From an uncultured Lachnospiraceae bacterium (GTDB taxonomy: Bacteria > Bacillota > Clostridia > Lachnospirales > Lachnospiraceae), in assembly GCA_910584945.1 (NCBI GenBank), contig CAJUDY010000008.1, positions 52,703-116,702 on the forward strand: 64,000 bases of DNA, written 5' to 3'. Each line of letters opens with the position of its first letter. The stretch's first letter is position 1. The notes under the pieces are model-generated. The model did no database searches. It was not told the origin of the DNA and saw only the letters and a program-made list of their open reading frames with translations. Made by a program: the position numbers and the translations under genes. Shown here piece after piece: positions 1-8,061 of the stretch.

Positions 1-1
1 C

Positions 2-1192
2 AACGTAAAAGGCAAACGCGTATTGGTAAGATGCGACTTTAACGTTCCTTTAAAGGAAGGAAAAATCACAGACGAGACAAGGATCAAGGCAGCGCTTCCC
101 ACGATCCAGAAGCTTATTAATGACGGAGGAAAAGTTATTCTCTGCTCTCATCTTGGAAAAGTAAAGAACGGCCCCAACGAGGGAGAATCCCTGGCGCCGG
201 TTGCCGAGAGACTTTCCGAGAAGCTTGGCAAGCCGGTGAACTTCGTGGCGGACTACAATGTGACCGGCGAGGCGGCGACGAAGGCAGTGGCAGACATGAA
301 CGAGGGCGACGTGGTGCTTCTTCAGAATACACGTTTCCGCGGCAAGGAGGAGACCAAGAACGGCGAGGCATTCTCCAAGGAACTGGCAGACCTCTGTGAC
401 GTCTATGTATGCGATGCGTTCGGTTCCTCCCACAGAGCTCATGCGTCCGTGGCAGGCGTGACGGATGTGGTGCGCGCAAAGGGCGGCGAGTGCGCGGTCG
501 GTTATCTGATGCAGAAGGAGATTGATTTCCTGGGCAATGCAGTGGAGAACCCGGTAAGACCTTTCGTGGCAATCTTAGGCGGCGCGAAGGTGGCGGACAA
601 GCTGAATGTGATCGCCAACCTTCTGGAGAAGTGCGATACCCTGATCATCGGCGGCGGCATGGCTTATACATTCCTGAAAGCAAAGGGGTATGAGATCGGA
701 ACCTCTCTGGTGGATGAAGAGAAGCTTGACTACTGCAAAGAGATGATGGACAAAGCGGAGAAGCTCGGCAAGAAGCTTCTGCTTCCGGTGGATACCACCA
801 TTGCTTCCGCGTTCCCGAATCCCATTGACGCTGAGATTGAGGTTTCCGTGGTGAATGCGGACGCCATCCCGGCAGATAAGATGGGTCTGGACATCGGAAC
901 AAAAACGGCAGAGATGTACGCGGACGCTGTGAAGTCTGCAAAGACCGTCGTATGGAACGGACCGATGGGCGTATTCGAGAATCCGATTCTGGCAAAGGGA
1001 ACGATCGCGGTGGCGAAATCCCTGGCGGAGACCGACGCGACGACCATCATCGGCGGCGGCGATTCGGCAGCGGCAGTGAATCAGCTGGGCTTTGCGGATA
1101 AGATGAGCCATATTTCCACGGGCGGCGGCGCTTCTCTGGAGTTCCTGGAGGGCAAAGAGCTGCCGGGTGTGGCTGCGGCGGACGATAAATGA
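2..1192 (+). CDS. pgk: Phosphoglycerate kinase (5' partial)
   Basis: Transfers phosphate from 1,3-bisphosphoglycerate to ADP in glycolysis; cytosolic. The frame is open from base 2, reading NVKGKRVLVRCDFNVPL, so the true start lies a few codons before the window and only the first 10 or so residues are missing. Family motifs are intact: the N-terminal RCDFNVPL, LLQNTRFRGKEE, GGAKVADKL, and the C-terminal nucleotide site WNGPMGVFE and IGGGDSAAAV. The 396 visible residues match the usual length of about 395-400. It stops 57 bases before tpiA and heads a glycolytic cluster with tpiA, gpmI and eno. Nothing unusual in the sequence. Confidence 0.97.
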   Translation, partial: NVKGKRVLVRCDFNVPLKEGKITDETRIKAALPTIQKLINDGGKVILCSHLGKVKNGPNEGESLAPVAERLSEKLGKPVNFVADYNVTGEAATKAVADMNEGDVVLLQNTRFRGKEETKNGEAFSKELADLCDVYVCDAFGSSHRAHASVAGVTDVVRAKGGECAVGYLMQKEIDFLGNAVENPVRPFVAILGGAKVADKLNVIANLLEKCDTLIIGGGMAYTFLKAKGYEIGTSLVDEEKLDYCKEMMDKAEKLGKKLLLPVDTTIASAFPNPIDAEIEVSVVNADAIPADKMGLDIGTKTAEMYADAVKSAKTVVWNGPMGVFENPILAKGTIAVAKSLAETDATTIIGGGDSAAAVNQLGFADKMSHISTGGGASLEFLEGKELPGVAAADDK

Positions 1193-1249
1193 GAATCATT
1201 GAGCCGGTAGGCGAAATGGATAGAAGAAAATGTAAGGAGATGGATGAAG

Positions 1250-1999
1250 ATGGCAAGAAGAAAGATTATTGCAGGTAACTGGAAGATGAATATGACTCCT
1301 ACGGAGGCAGTGGAGCTGATCAATACGCTGAAGCCGCTGGTGGCGACGGAGGATGCGGATGTGGTATTCTGTGTACCGGCCATTGACATTATTCCGGCGA
1401 TGGAGGCTGCGAAGGGGTCCAATATTCAGATCGGCGCGGAGAATATGTACTTTGAGGAGAAGGGCGCTTACACAGGCGAGATCTCTCCGGCGATGCTGAC
1501 GGATGCAGGCGTGAAATACGTGGTGCTTGGACACTCCGAGAGAAGAGAGTACTTTGCGGAGACCAGCGAGACTGTGAACAAGAAGATGCTTAAAGCTTTC
1601 GAGCACGGCATCACCCCGATCATGTGCTGCGGCGAGACGCTGACCCAGAGAGAGCAGGGCGTGACCATGGACTTTATCCGTCAGCAGGTGAAGGTGGGCT
1701 TCCTTGGAGTGACTGCGGAGCAGGCGGCGACGGCAGTGATCGCCTATGAGCCGATCTGGGCCATCGGTACCGGAAAGACCGCTACGACTGAGCAGGCGCA
1801 GGAAGTCTGCAAGGGCATCCGCGAGTGCATCGCTGAGATTTACGATCAGGCAACCGCGGACAAGATCCGTATCCAGTACGGCGGGTCTGTGAATGCGGCG
1901 ACGGCTCCGGAGCTTTTCGCACAGCCGGATATCGACGGCGGCCTGGTAGGCGGCGCGGCGCTGAAACCGGATTTTGGAAAGATCGTGAACTGGAAATAA
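1250..1999 (+). CDS. tpiA: Triosephosphate isomerase
   Basis: Interconverts dihydroxyacetone phosphate and glyceraldehyde 3-phosphate. It shows NWKMN near the N-terminus, the catalytic His loop VLGHSERR, the catalytic Glu in AYEPIWAIGTGK (the flexible loop follows) and the phosphate-binding QYGGSVN. The chosen start gives MARRKIIAGNWKMN, the family's normal beginning, with AAGGAG at 1234-1239 ten bases upstream. An in-frame ATG at 1244 is only four bases from that site and is the alternative. The protein is 249 residues, the usual length. It lies 57 bases after pgk and is followed by a terminator-like hairpin. Confidence 0.96.
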   Translation: MARRKIIAGNWKMNMTPTEAVELINTLKPLVATEDADVVFCVPAIDIIPAMEAAKGSNIQIGAENMYFEEKGAYTGEISPAMLTDAGVKYVVLGHSERREYFAETSETVNKKMLKAFEHGITPIMCCGETLTQREQGVTMDFIRQQVKVGFLGVTAEQAATAVIAYEPIWAIGTGKTATTEQAQEVCKGIRECIAEIYDQATADKIRIQYGGSVNAATAPELFAQPDIDGGLVGGAALKPDFGKIVNWK

Positions 2000-2035
2000 G
2001 CGGGGACTGATCTCAAAGCAAGCAGGAAAAAGAAG

Positions 2036-2075
2036 CACTGGATAAGAGGAAAATCTTCTTATCCAGTGTTTATCG
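2036..2075 (+). terminator. Intrinsic terminator after tpiA
   Basis: An 11-bp perfect stem pairs CACTGGATAAG with CTTATCCAGTG (2036-2068), followed by a T-rich run. It probably ends the pgk-tpiA transcript and separates it from the lipoprotein gene. Confidence 0.75.
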
Positions 2076-2133
2076 TTTGGGATGTGGCAGAGGAAACCAC
2101 GTATCATAGTATGAGAAAGTGTGAGGAATCGTT

Positions 2134-3192
2134 ATGAAAAACAGAAAGGTGATGACTGTTCTTGCAGCATTTGGGGTAATGGTATTATCGGCAGGGTGTT
2201 CCGGGAAGACGCCTGCGGCGGCAGAGAGTCAGGAGAGCCAGACGGAGACGCAGGAGGAGACAGAGCCGGCAGAGGAAGAAGAGGAGGCTCCCACAGCTTT
2301 GACCGAAGAAGAAGAACAGGATCTTTATAATCTTTATATCAAAGTAAACAATTCGATACTGGGCAGCGTGGACAGTTCTCTTGGCAGATATTTCAGCTAT
2401 ATTGAATATCAGGAAGAGTTTGTGAAGCCGGACGGTTATTATGATTGCTATTCCATATCGGAATATGATTTTGAGAGCCTAAAGGAGGCCGACGAGCTGG
2501 TGGCCAAGAAGCCGGAGAAAGATGAACTGGATGAGGCTTATCTGGCTTTGAGTCCGGTGCTGCAGGAGCTGGGCACGGTATTGAATGAAGTGGACGCGTA
2601 TACCGAGGAAGAGTCCTATACGGAGGACGACTATGCAAAAGGCGCGGAGCTGCACGCCGAGATCTGGAAGAACTGTGAGACTTACGAGAATGCCAGCATG
2701 GGGTTTGTGGCGGTATTGAATGAGGTTGCGGCTGAGCAGCGGGCAGCGGATATGGAGAAGATGAAAGAAGAAGGGTATGAGGTTACCTACGCGTTCGTCA
2801 AGCTGATTAGCACCGCCCAGGAGATCCAGACGGCGGTCTATGAGCAGGGAATCGAAGACGACTCCATGATGCTGGAACTGGATACCGAAGCGCTGCAGCC
2901 TCTCTATGACCAGTATATGGAAGAATCGGAAGCCGTATTAGGATATCTGGGAAACGAGGAGGCCCTGAGGAATGAAGGCTACCCCACCCAGTCGGCGTAC
3001 TATATGACCTTTAAAGAGGCGGTGGAAAACTCCGTGGAGGAGTTAAAAGAGATTTTCCGTAAAGTGGCGGAGCAGGAGCCCCCGAAGGATTTCAGCATCG
3101 CCAATGCGTTTATGGTAGACGGTTCCATCAGCGGTTTCAACAGCAAAGTATCGGCCATGGTCAGCGGCTACAACCAGATGATCAACTACTAA
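2134..3192 (+). CDS. Lipoprotein, possibly DUF3829-like
   Basis: A 352-residue predicted lipoprotein. Residues 1-20 form a signal peptide ending in the lipobox LSAGC, so Cys22 should be lipidated and the protein held on the outer face of the membrane. A low-complexity Glu-rich linker follows (about residues 28-55), then an acidic, helical domain with many Tyr and Glu residues. The pattern resembles DUF3829-type lipoproteins, but no catalytic motif can be pointed to. GTGAGGAA precedes the ATG. It sits between tpiA and gpmI with its own intergenic spaces, so its link to glycolysis may be positional only. Function unknown. Confidence 0.8.
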   Translation: MKNRKVMTVLAAFGVMVLSAGCSGKTPAAAESQESQTETQEETEPAEEEEEAPTALTEEEEQDLYNLYIKVNNSILGSVDSSLGRYFSYIEYQEEFVKPDGYYDCYSISEYDFESLKEADELVAKKPEKDELDEAYLALSPVLQELGTVLNEVDAYTEEESYTEDDYAKGAELHAEIWKNCETYENASMGFVAVLNEVAAEQRAADMEKMKEEGYEVTYAFVKLISTAQEIQTAVYEQGIEDDSMMLELDTEALQPLYDQYMEESEAVLGYLGNEEALRNEGYPTQSAYYMTFKEAVENSVEELKEIFRKVAEQEPPKDFSIANAFMVDGSISGFNSKVSAMVSGYNQMINY

Positions 3193-3225
3193 CTATGAAA
3201 AAAGTCTGAAAAACGCTCCCGTCGC

Positions 3226-3254
3226 TTGCATGTTTTGGGCGGTTCGTGTAGAAT
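3226..3254 (+). promoter_or_regulatory. Sigma-A promoter of gpmI
   Basis: TTGCAT at 3226-3231 and TAGAAT at 3249-3254 are separated by exactly 17 bases, 34 bases before the gpmI ATG. This suggests gpmI and the genes after it have their own promoter. Confidence 0.7.
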
Positions 3255-3288
3255 AAAAAACTGAGAGTTAGAAAAAGGAGACGAAGAA

Positions 3289-4827
3289 ATGAGTAAAAAC
3301 CCAACGGTGTTGATGATTTTAGATGGATATGGACTGAACGACAAGACCGAGGCGAACGCAGTGGCGGAGGCGAAGACTCCGGTGATGGATCGGCTGATGG
3401 CAGAGTGCCCCTTTGTGAAAGGGTATGCCAGCGGACTTGCCGTGGGACTTCCGGATGGTCAGATGGGTAATTCCGAGGTGGGTCATTTGAATATGGGCGC
3501 CGGACGGATCGTCTATCAGGAACTGACCAGGATTACCAAAGAGATCGAGGAAGGAACCTTTTTTGAGAATGAGGCGCTTCTGGCTGCAGTGGAAAACGCG
3601 AAAAAGAACCAGTCTTCCCTGCACCTTTACGGCCTTTTGTCCGACGGCGGCGTACACAGCCACAACACGCATCTTTACGGACTTCTGGAGCTGGCGAAGC
3701 GCCATGGGCTGGAGAAGGTGTACGTACACTGTTTTCTGGACGGCCGTGACACACCGCCCGCGTCAGGAAAAGGCTATATCAAGGAACTTAGAGACAAGAT
3801 GAAAGAGATCGGGGTCGGAGAGGTGGCAACCGTTATGGGACGTTACTACGTCATGGACCGGGATAACCGCTGGGAGCGGGTAGAACTTGCCTACCGGGCG
3901 CTGACCAAAGGCGAGGGCAATCAGAAAGACTGTCCGATCTGCGGGGTAAATGATTCCTATAAGGAAGAGGTTTTTGACGAGTTTGTAAAACCCATCGTTG
4001 TCATGAAGGACGGGAAGCCGCTCACGACGATTCAGGACAAGGATTCGATCATTTTCTTTAACTTCCGTCCGGACCGGGCAAGAGAGATCACCAGAGCCTT
4101 CTGCTGCGATGAGTTTACCGGTTTTGAGCGGGACAAAAAGCTGGATCTGACCTACGTATGCTTTACAGAATACGACGTGACCATTCCGAACAAATTGATC
4201 GCGTTCCATAAGGTGGAACTTCACAATACCTTCGGCGAGTATCTGGCTGCCTGCGGCAAGACCCAGGCGAGAATTGCGGAGACCGAGAAGTACGCTCATG
4301 TGACCTTCTTCTTCAACGGCGGCGTGGAAGAGCCGAATAAGGGCGAGGACCGCATTCTGGTCAAATCCCCGAAGGTGGCGACCTATGACCTGCAGCCGGA
4401 GATGAGCGCTTACGGCGTGTGCGACAAGCTCTGCGAGGCGATCAAGTCCGGCAAATACGATGTGATCATCATCAACTTCGCGAACCCGGATATGGTGGGA
4501 CATACCGGCGTGGAGCAGGCGGCCGTCAAGGCAGTGGAGGCTGTGGATGAGTGTGTCGGGAAAGCGGTGGAGGCATTAAAGTCCGTAGACGGACAAATGT
4601 TCATCTGCGCGGACCATGGAAATGCAGAGCAGTTAAAGGATTATGAGACCGGAGCGCCCTTCACGGCGCATACGACCAATCCGGTGCCCTTTATTCTGGT
4701 CAATGCAGATCCGGCGTACAGGCTGCGGGAAGGCGGATGCCTGGCGGATATTATACCGACGCTTTTGGAACTGATGGAGATGGAACAGCCGACGGAGATG
4801 ACAGGAAAGTCTCTGTTGGTAAAATAA
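3289..4827 (+). CDS. gpmI: 2,3-bisphosphoglycerate-independent phosphoglycerate mutase
   Basis: Interconverts 3- and 2-phosphoglycerate with two bound Mn ions; alkaline-phosphatase superfamily. The N-terminal metal site (LMILDGYG) and the phosphorylated Ser in GQMGNSEVGHLNMGAGR are present, as are FLDGRDTPP, MGRYYVMDRDNRW (phosphoglycerate site), FFNFRPDRAREITRA and the C-terminal metal ligands in NFANPDMVGHTG and ADHGNAE. Its 512 residues match the family. GAAAAAGGAG lies just before the start. It is 23 bases from the following SH3 protein gene, so the two are probably cotranscribed. Confidence 0.97.
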   Translation: MSKNPTVLMILDGYGLNDKTEANAVAEAKTPVMDRLMAECPFVKGYASGLAVGLPDGQMGNSEVGHLNMGAGRIVYQELTRITKEIEEGTFFENEALLAAVENAKKNQSSLHLYGLLSDGGVHSHNTHLYGLLELAKRHGLEKVYVHCFLDGRDTPPASGKGYIKELRDKMKEIGVGEVATVMGRYYVMDRDNRWERVELAYRALTKGEGNQKDCPICGVNDSYKEEVFDEFVKPIVVMKDGKPLTTIQDKDSIIFFNFRPDRAREITRAFCCDEFTGFERDKKLDLTYVCFTEYDVTIPNKLIAFHKVELHNTFGEYLAACGKTQARIAETEKYAHVTFFFNGGVEEPNKGEDRILVKSPKVATYDLQPEMSAYGVCDKLCEAIKSGKYDVIIINFANPDMVGHTGVEQAAVKAVEAVDECVGKAVEALKSVDGQMFICADHGNAEQLKDYETGAPFTAHTTNPVPFILVNADPAYRLREGGCLADIIPTLLELMEMEQPTEMTGKSLLVK

Positions 4828-4850
4828 ACGCGTTCAGGTAAGGAGTTTAT

Positions 4851-6185
4851 ATGGTACTTGAGATGAGACGCGCTCTGGAGGAGCTGAAAAGCGGCGACAG
4901 CCAGGGCTACAGAACACTATTCAATGCGACCTACGAGGAAGCTTATATCCGAAGCCTTCTGATTATTCGGAAGGAAGAACAGATGACGGACTTTATGAGA
5001 GATCTCTTCCGGGATCTGTTCACAGCGCCGGATGAGGCGGAAGATGCAAAAGACCTGGAGAAATGGTTCCTCGAAAAGTTTTATCAGAGACTGCGTAAGC
5101 ATTATCACAGACTTCTGGAAAAGCAGGAGAAGACCACTTCCGTATCCGAGGGGGCAAAGACGCTTTCCGGGATTCCGGGTGCATTTCCGCTGCTTCACAG
5201 AATTATGCTGGTGATGGCGTTCAAGGATGACTTTACAGCGGGAGAGATCTCTGCCATCTTCGGTCTGGGAGAAGAGAAGATCCAGGCGGAGCTGAACAAG
5301 CTGGAGAAGGCGCTGCCGTCTCTGGTCAAAGATCAGCCGGAGAATCAGTCCGCTTATCTGGCCAACTGGAAGGTATTGCTTCTGGGAGCATCCAAAGAAA
5401 TGATTCACGCTGGTAACGACGGTTGGGTGGAGACGTTGTACAAAGACGCCGCGGCCGCTGCGGGAGTTGTGGAGAACACCGCCGCGAAACAAAGCGAAGA
5501 CTTTGATTACTTTGTGGCAGATCCGGAGCCGGAACCGGAGCCTGTGAAGCCGAAGAAGAAGCCGGTTCCTGTGGTGGAAGAAGAACCGGAGGAGGACGAC
5601 GAGGAGTACGACGACGAGGACGAAGAGCCGGACGATGACGACGAATATGAGGATGACGACGAGGATGACGATGACGACCGTTACGACTGGGATATGGAAG
5701 ATGATGGAAAGCGAATGGTGATCCTTGGAGTCGTGCTGGCTCTGATCATCGTGGCGGTGATCGGACTGGTGGCCTTTCGGATCTTCGGAAAAGGAGACAA
5801 GGAAGAGGACAGTAAGGACCCGGTGCAGACCGAACAGGAGGCGGAGGAAGACGGCGACAAGCTGATTGTAAAGGGCGGAGAGGATGACTTCGGCGAAGAG
5901 GAACCGGAGGAGCCGGTCGAAGAGCCCGTGGAAGCGCCGGAGGAAGAACCCACCGAGGCGCCGGAAGAAGAGGAGCCTCAGACGACGGTTATGAAAGTGA
6001 AGCCGGATTCCATGAGAGTCCGCAGCGAGCCCAATACCAACTGCGAGGTGGTGACTTCTGTGAAGTCGGGAGACCGGCTGGAGGTGATCGGAGAGGCTAA
6101 TGAGGACGGCTGGGTACAGGTCCGCTGCATTGACCAGGACGGCAAAGAAGGCTATGCAAAGATAGAGAATCTGGCGTCTGAATAA
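4851..6185 (+). CDS. Sigma-factor-like / transmembrane / SH3 fusion protein
   Basis: A 444-residue multidomain protein, not recognised as a named family. Residues 1-85 read like an ECF sigma region 2 (LEELKSGDSQGYRTLFNATY, then a DAEDLxxW-like stretch). Residues 115-160 read like a region 4 helix-turn-helix (FTAGEISAIFGLGEEKIQAELNKLEKAL). A very acidic stretch follows (about 220-283, runs of Asp and Glu), then one transmembrane helix (about 289-310, MVILGVVLALIIVAVIGLVA), a second Glu/Pro-rich linker, and a C-terminal bacterial SH3 domain (about 380-444: KPDSMRVRSEPNTNCEVV, then GWVQVR). The topology implies a cytoplasmic sigma-like head and an external wall-binding domain. The sigma resemblance is by eye. 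It lies between gpmI and eno. Confidence 0.75.
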   Translation: MVLEMRRALEELKSGDSQGYRTLFNATYEEAYIRSLLIIRKEEQMTDFMRDLFRDLFTAPDEAEDAKDLEKWFLEKFYQRLRKHYHRLLEKQEKTTSVSEGAKTLSGIPGAFPLLHRIMLVMAFKDDFTAGEISAIFGLGEEKIQAELNKLEKALPSLVKDQPENQSAYLANWKVLLLGASKEMIHAGNDGWVETLYKDAAAAAGVVENTAAKQSEDFDYFVADPEPEPEPVKPKKKPVPVVEEEPEEDDEEYDDEDEEPDDDDEYEDDDEDDDDDRYDWDMEDDGKRMVILGVVLALIIVAVIGLVAFRIFGKGDKEEDSKDPVQTEQEAEEDGDKLIVKGGEDDFGEEEPEEPVEEPVEAPEEEPTEAPEEEEPQTTVMKVKPDSMRVRSEPNTNCEVVTSVKSGDRLEVIGEANEDGWVQVRCIDQDGKEGYAKIENLASE

Positions 6186-6191
6186 GACGGG

Positions 6192-6233
6192 AAGAACCTG
6201 CTCATACTAACAAAAATGTATGAGGAGGTTCTT
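6192..6233 (+). promoter_or_regulatory. Hairpin covering the eno ribosome-binding site
   Basis: AAGAACCTGCTCATAC (6192-6207) pairs with GTATGAGGAGGTTCTT (6218-6233) with one G-G mismatch and a 10-base loop, followed by TTTGTT. The right arm contains the eno Shine-Dalgarno GAGGAGG (6222-6228). The element could act as an intrinsic terminator, as a translation lid, or as an RNA end protecting eno mRNA. Confidence 0.7.
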
Positions 6234-6238
6234 TTGTT

Positions 6239-7543
6239 ATGAATCAATATCTGCCGATTACCTATATTTATGGGAGAGAAATCCTGGATTCCAGAGGCAA
6301 TCCGACGGTGGAGGCGGAGGTGCTCTTAGACGGTGTGCATCAGGCCAGGGCGTCGGTTCCCAGCGGCGCGTCCACCGGACGCTTTGAAGCGGTGGAGCTC
6401 CGGGACGGCCAGGAGCGGTACCTGGGACTGGGGGTGGAGAAGGCGGTGACCAATGTGAATACCAAGATTGCCAATGTGCTGCTGGGAGAAAATGCGCTGA
6501 ATCAGGGCTATATCGACCATCTTCTGATTGATGCGGACGGTACAGAGAACAAATCCAACCTGGGGGCCAACGCGATTCTCGCCGTCTCCATGGCGGTAGC
6601 CAAGGCGTCCGCGAGAGCGCTTGGAATTCCGGTCTATCAGTATCTGGGAGGCATCCGGACGGACACCATGCCGGTTCCCATGATGAACATTTTAAATGGA
6701 GGAAGACATTCTAAAAATGCTCTGGACTTTCAGGAATTTATGATCATGCCGGTGGGTGCGGAAAGTTTCCGGGAAGGCCTGCGCATGGGTGTGGAGGTTT
6801 ACCATAAGCTGAAACTGATCCTCAGTAAAGAGGGACTCATCACAGCCGTGGGAGACGAAGGCGGATTTGCACCGGATATTCAGGACGCCAAAGAGGTGTT
6901 TTTATATCTGAAAGAAGCGGTGGAAGAGGCAGGATACGAGCCGGGAGAGGACTTTGTATTTGCCATGGACGCGGCGGCCAGCGAATTGTACCACGAGAAA
7001 ACCAGCCGGTATGATTTTCCGGGAGAGGCACGGATGACCGGACATAAGGTCAGCCGTACGTCCGAGGAACTGATTGATTACTATGAGGAGCTGATCTCCA
7101 TGTATCCGCTGGTGTCCATCGAGGACGGTCTGGCGGAGGACGACTGGGACGGATGGCAGCAGATGACCAGGCAGATCGGAGGCAGAGTCCAGCTGGTGGG
7201 AGACGATTTGTTCGTGACCAACACAAGGAGGCTTTCCTGCGGGATCAAACTGGAAGCGGCCAACGCCATCCTGATCAAAGTCAATCAGATCGGTACGCTG
7301 ACCGAAGCCTTTGACGCGATTCATATGGCCCATCAGGCAGGGTATCGGACCATCATCTCCCACCGAAGCGGAGAGACCTGCGAGGATATCATTGCGGATA
7401 TCGCCGTGGCGAGCGGCGCCGGTCAGATCAAGACCGGAGCTCCCTGCCGAAGCGAGCGGACCGAGAAGTACAACCAGCTTTTGCGGATCGAAGAAGAACT
7501 GCAGGGCCTGGCGTCCTACCGGAATCCCTTCGAACACGAATAA
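6239..7543 (+). CDS. eno: Enolase
   Basis: Dehydrates 2-phosphoglycerate to phosphoenolpyruvate. The N-terminal signature REILDSRGNPTVEAEV, SGASTGRFEA, the catalytic Glu in AVGDEGGFAPDI, metal ligands in FAMDAAASE, VSIEDGLAEDDW and VGDDLFVTN, and the catalytic Lys in ILIKVNQIGT are all present. The usual SGETEDTTIADLA stretch is altered to SGETCEDIIADIA, and the C-terminus has KTGAPCRSER. These differences should not abolish activity, because SHRSGE is kept. 434 residues, normal size. Its ribosome site is inside a hairpin, so expression may be set at translation or by attenuation. Confidence 0.96.
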   Translation: MNQYLPITYIYGREILDSRGNPTVEAEVLLDGVHQARASVPSGASTGRFEAVELRDGQERYLGLGVEKAVTNVNTKIANVLLGENALNQGYIDHLLIDADGTENKSNLGANAILAVSMAVAKASARALGIPVYQYLGGIRTDTMPVPMMNILNGGRHSKNALDFQEFMIMPVGAESFREGLRMGVEVYHKLKLILSKEGLITAVGDEGGFAPDIQDAKEVFLYLKEAVEEAGYEPGEDFVFAMDAAASELYHEKTSRYDFPGEARMTGHKVSRTSEELIDYYEELISMYPLVSIEDGLAEDDWDGWQQMTRQIGGRVQLVGDDLFVTNTRRLSCGIKLEAANAILIKVNQIGTLTEAFDAIHMAHQAGYRTIISHRSGETCEDIIADIAVASGAGQIKTGAPCRSERTEKYNQLLRIEEELQGLASYRNPFEHE

Positions 7544-7548
7544 AACAC

Positions 7549-7577
7549 TTGACAGCCCCCAAGAAGCCTTCTATAAT
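7549..7577 (+). promoter_or_regulatory. Consensus sigma-A promoter of the riboswitch transcript
   Basis: Perfect TTGACA (7549-7554), a 17-base spacer and perfect TATAAT (7572-7577). Transcription should begin near 7584, at the 5' end of the cobalamin riboswitch. It begins six bases after the eno stop codon. Confidence 0.9.
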
Positions 7578-7584
7578 AAAAATG

Positions 7585-7775
7585 TGCAGAGAGTGCTGTG
7601 TCAAGTGCGTGCCCGTCGGGGCGCGAAAAGGGAATCAGGTGCGAATCCTGAACGATCCGGTCACTGTATTCGGAGAGTCTGTCTTCAAGATCCCATTGCA
7701 TAACCCGCGTATACGTGTGAGAAGGGGAGGACGGACGTCAGATCCGTAAGCCAGGAAACCTGCTTGACATATGAG
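7585..7775 (+). ncRNA. Cobalamin riboswitch (orphan)
   Basis: Conserved pieces occur in the right order: AAGGGAATCAGGTGCGAATCC (about 7626-7646), a GGTCACTGTATTCGG-like core after it, a P-loop region with GAAGGGGAGG, and the B12 box AAGCCAGGAAACCTGC (about 7748-7763). It differs from the usual box by A for G in the centre. It is fed by a perfect promoter. No cobalamin transport or synthesis gene follows on the plus strand; the next gene is convergent. So it either controls a noncoding or antisense RNA, or is a relic of a lost gene. Confidence 0.88.
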
Positions 7776-8001
7776 ATGAGCCCCCGTGCAGGGCTTTCCA
7801 TCCGGCAGACGGGAGGAATGGCGCCTCTTGTCTTATGAAATGTCGGCTTGATGGGTTAAGGCGGCTTTTGTTGATGAAAACATGACTGCGAGGGTACGGA
7901 ACAGTTATGAATCTCATGCAGAAATGCACAAAGATAAAGTCGGATGTAGATGCGTTACCTCCATCAAATAACCGCATATGAATGGCGCATTCGACAGAAT
8001 T
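7776..8001 (+). other. Noncoding stretch downstream of the riboswitch
   Basis: No ORF with a usable ribosome site is seen. A short hairpin, AGCCC-7-GGGCT followed by TTTCC (about 7780-7798), may be the riboswitch-controlled terminator, and GAGG/CCTC arms follow near 7810-7830. The rest shows no recognisable structure. Transcription passing this point would meet the bidirectional terminator at 8002-8061. Confidence 0.5.
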
Positions 8002-8061
8002 GAAATCCCCTCTGGGCGCAGGTTTCCTGAACATCCTGCTTCCCAGGGGGGATTTCTTTTT
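8002..8061. terminator. Bidirectional terminator
   Basis: GAAATCCCC-T-CTGGG pairs with CCCAG-G-GGGGATTTC (8002-8056), with inner GCAGG/CCTGC arms and a TTTTT tract on the plus side. It can end both the riboswitch RNA and the convergent response-regulator operon, whose stop codon overlaps its edge. Confidence 0.8.

Noticed and set aside
1196..2107. 303-codon minus-strand ORF over tpiA
   Set aside because: Lies opposite a complete tpiA and has no family motif; a shadow of its codon pattern.
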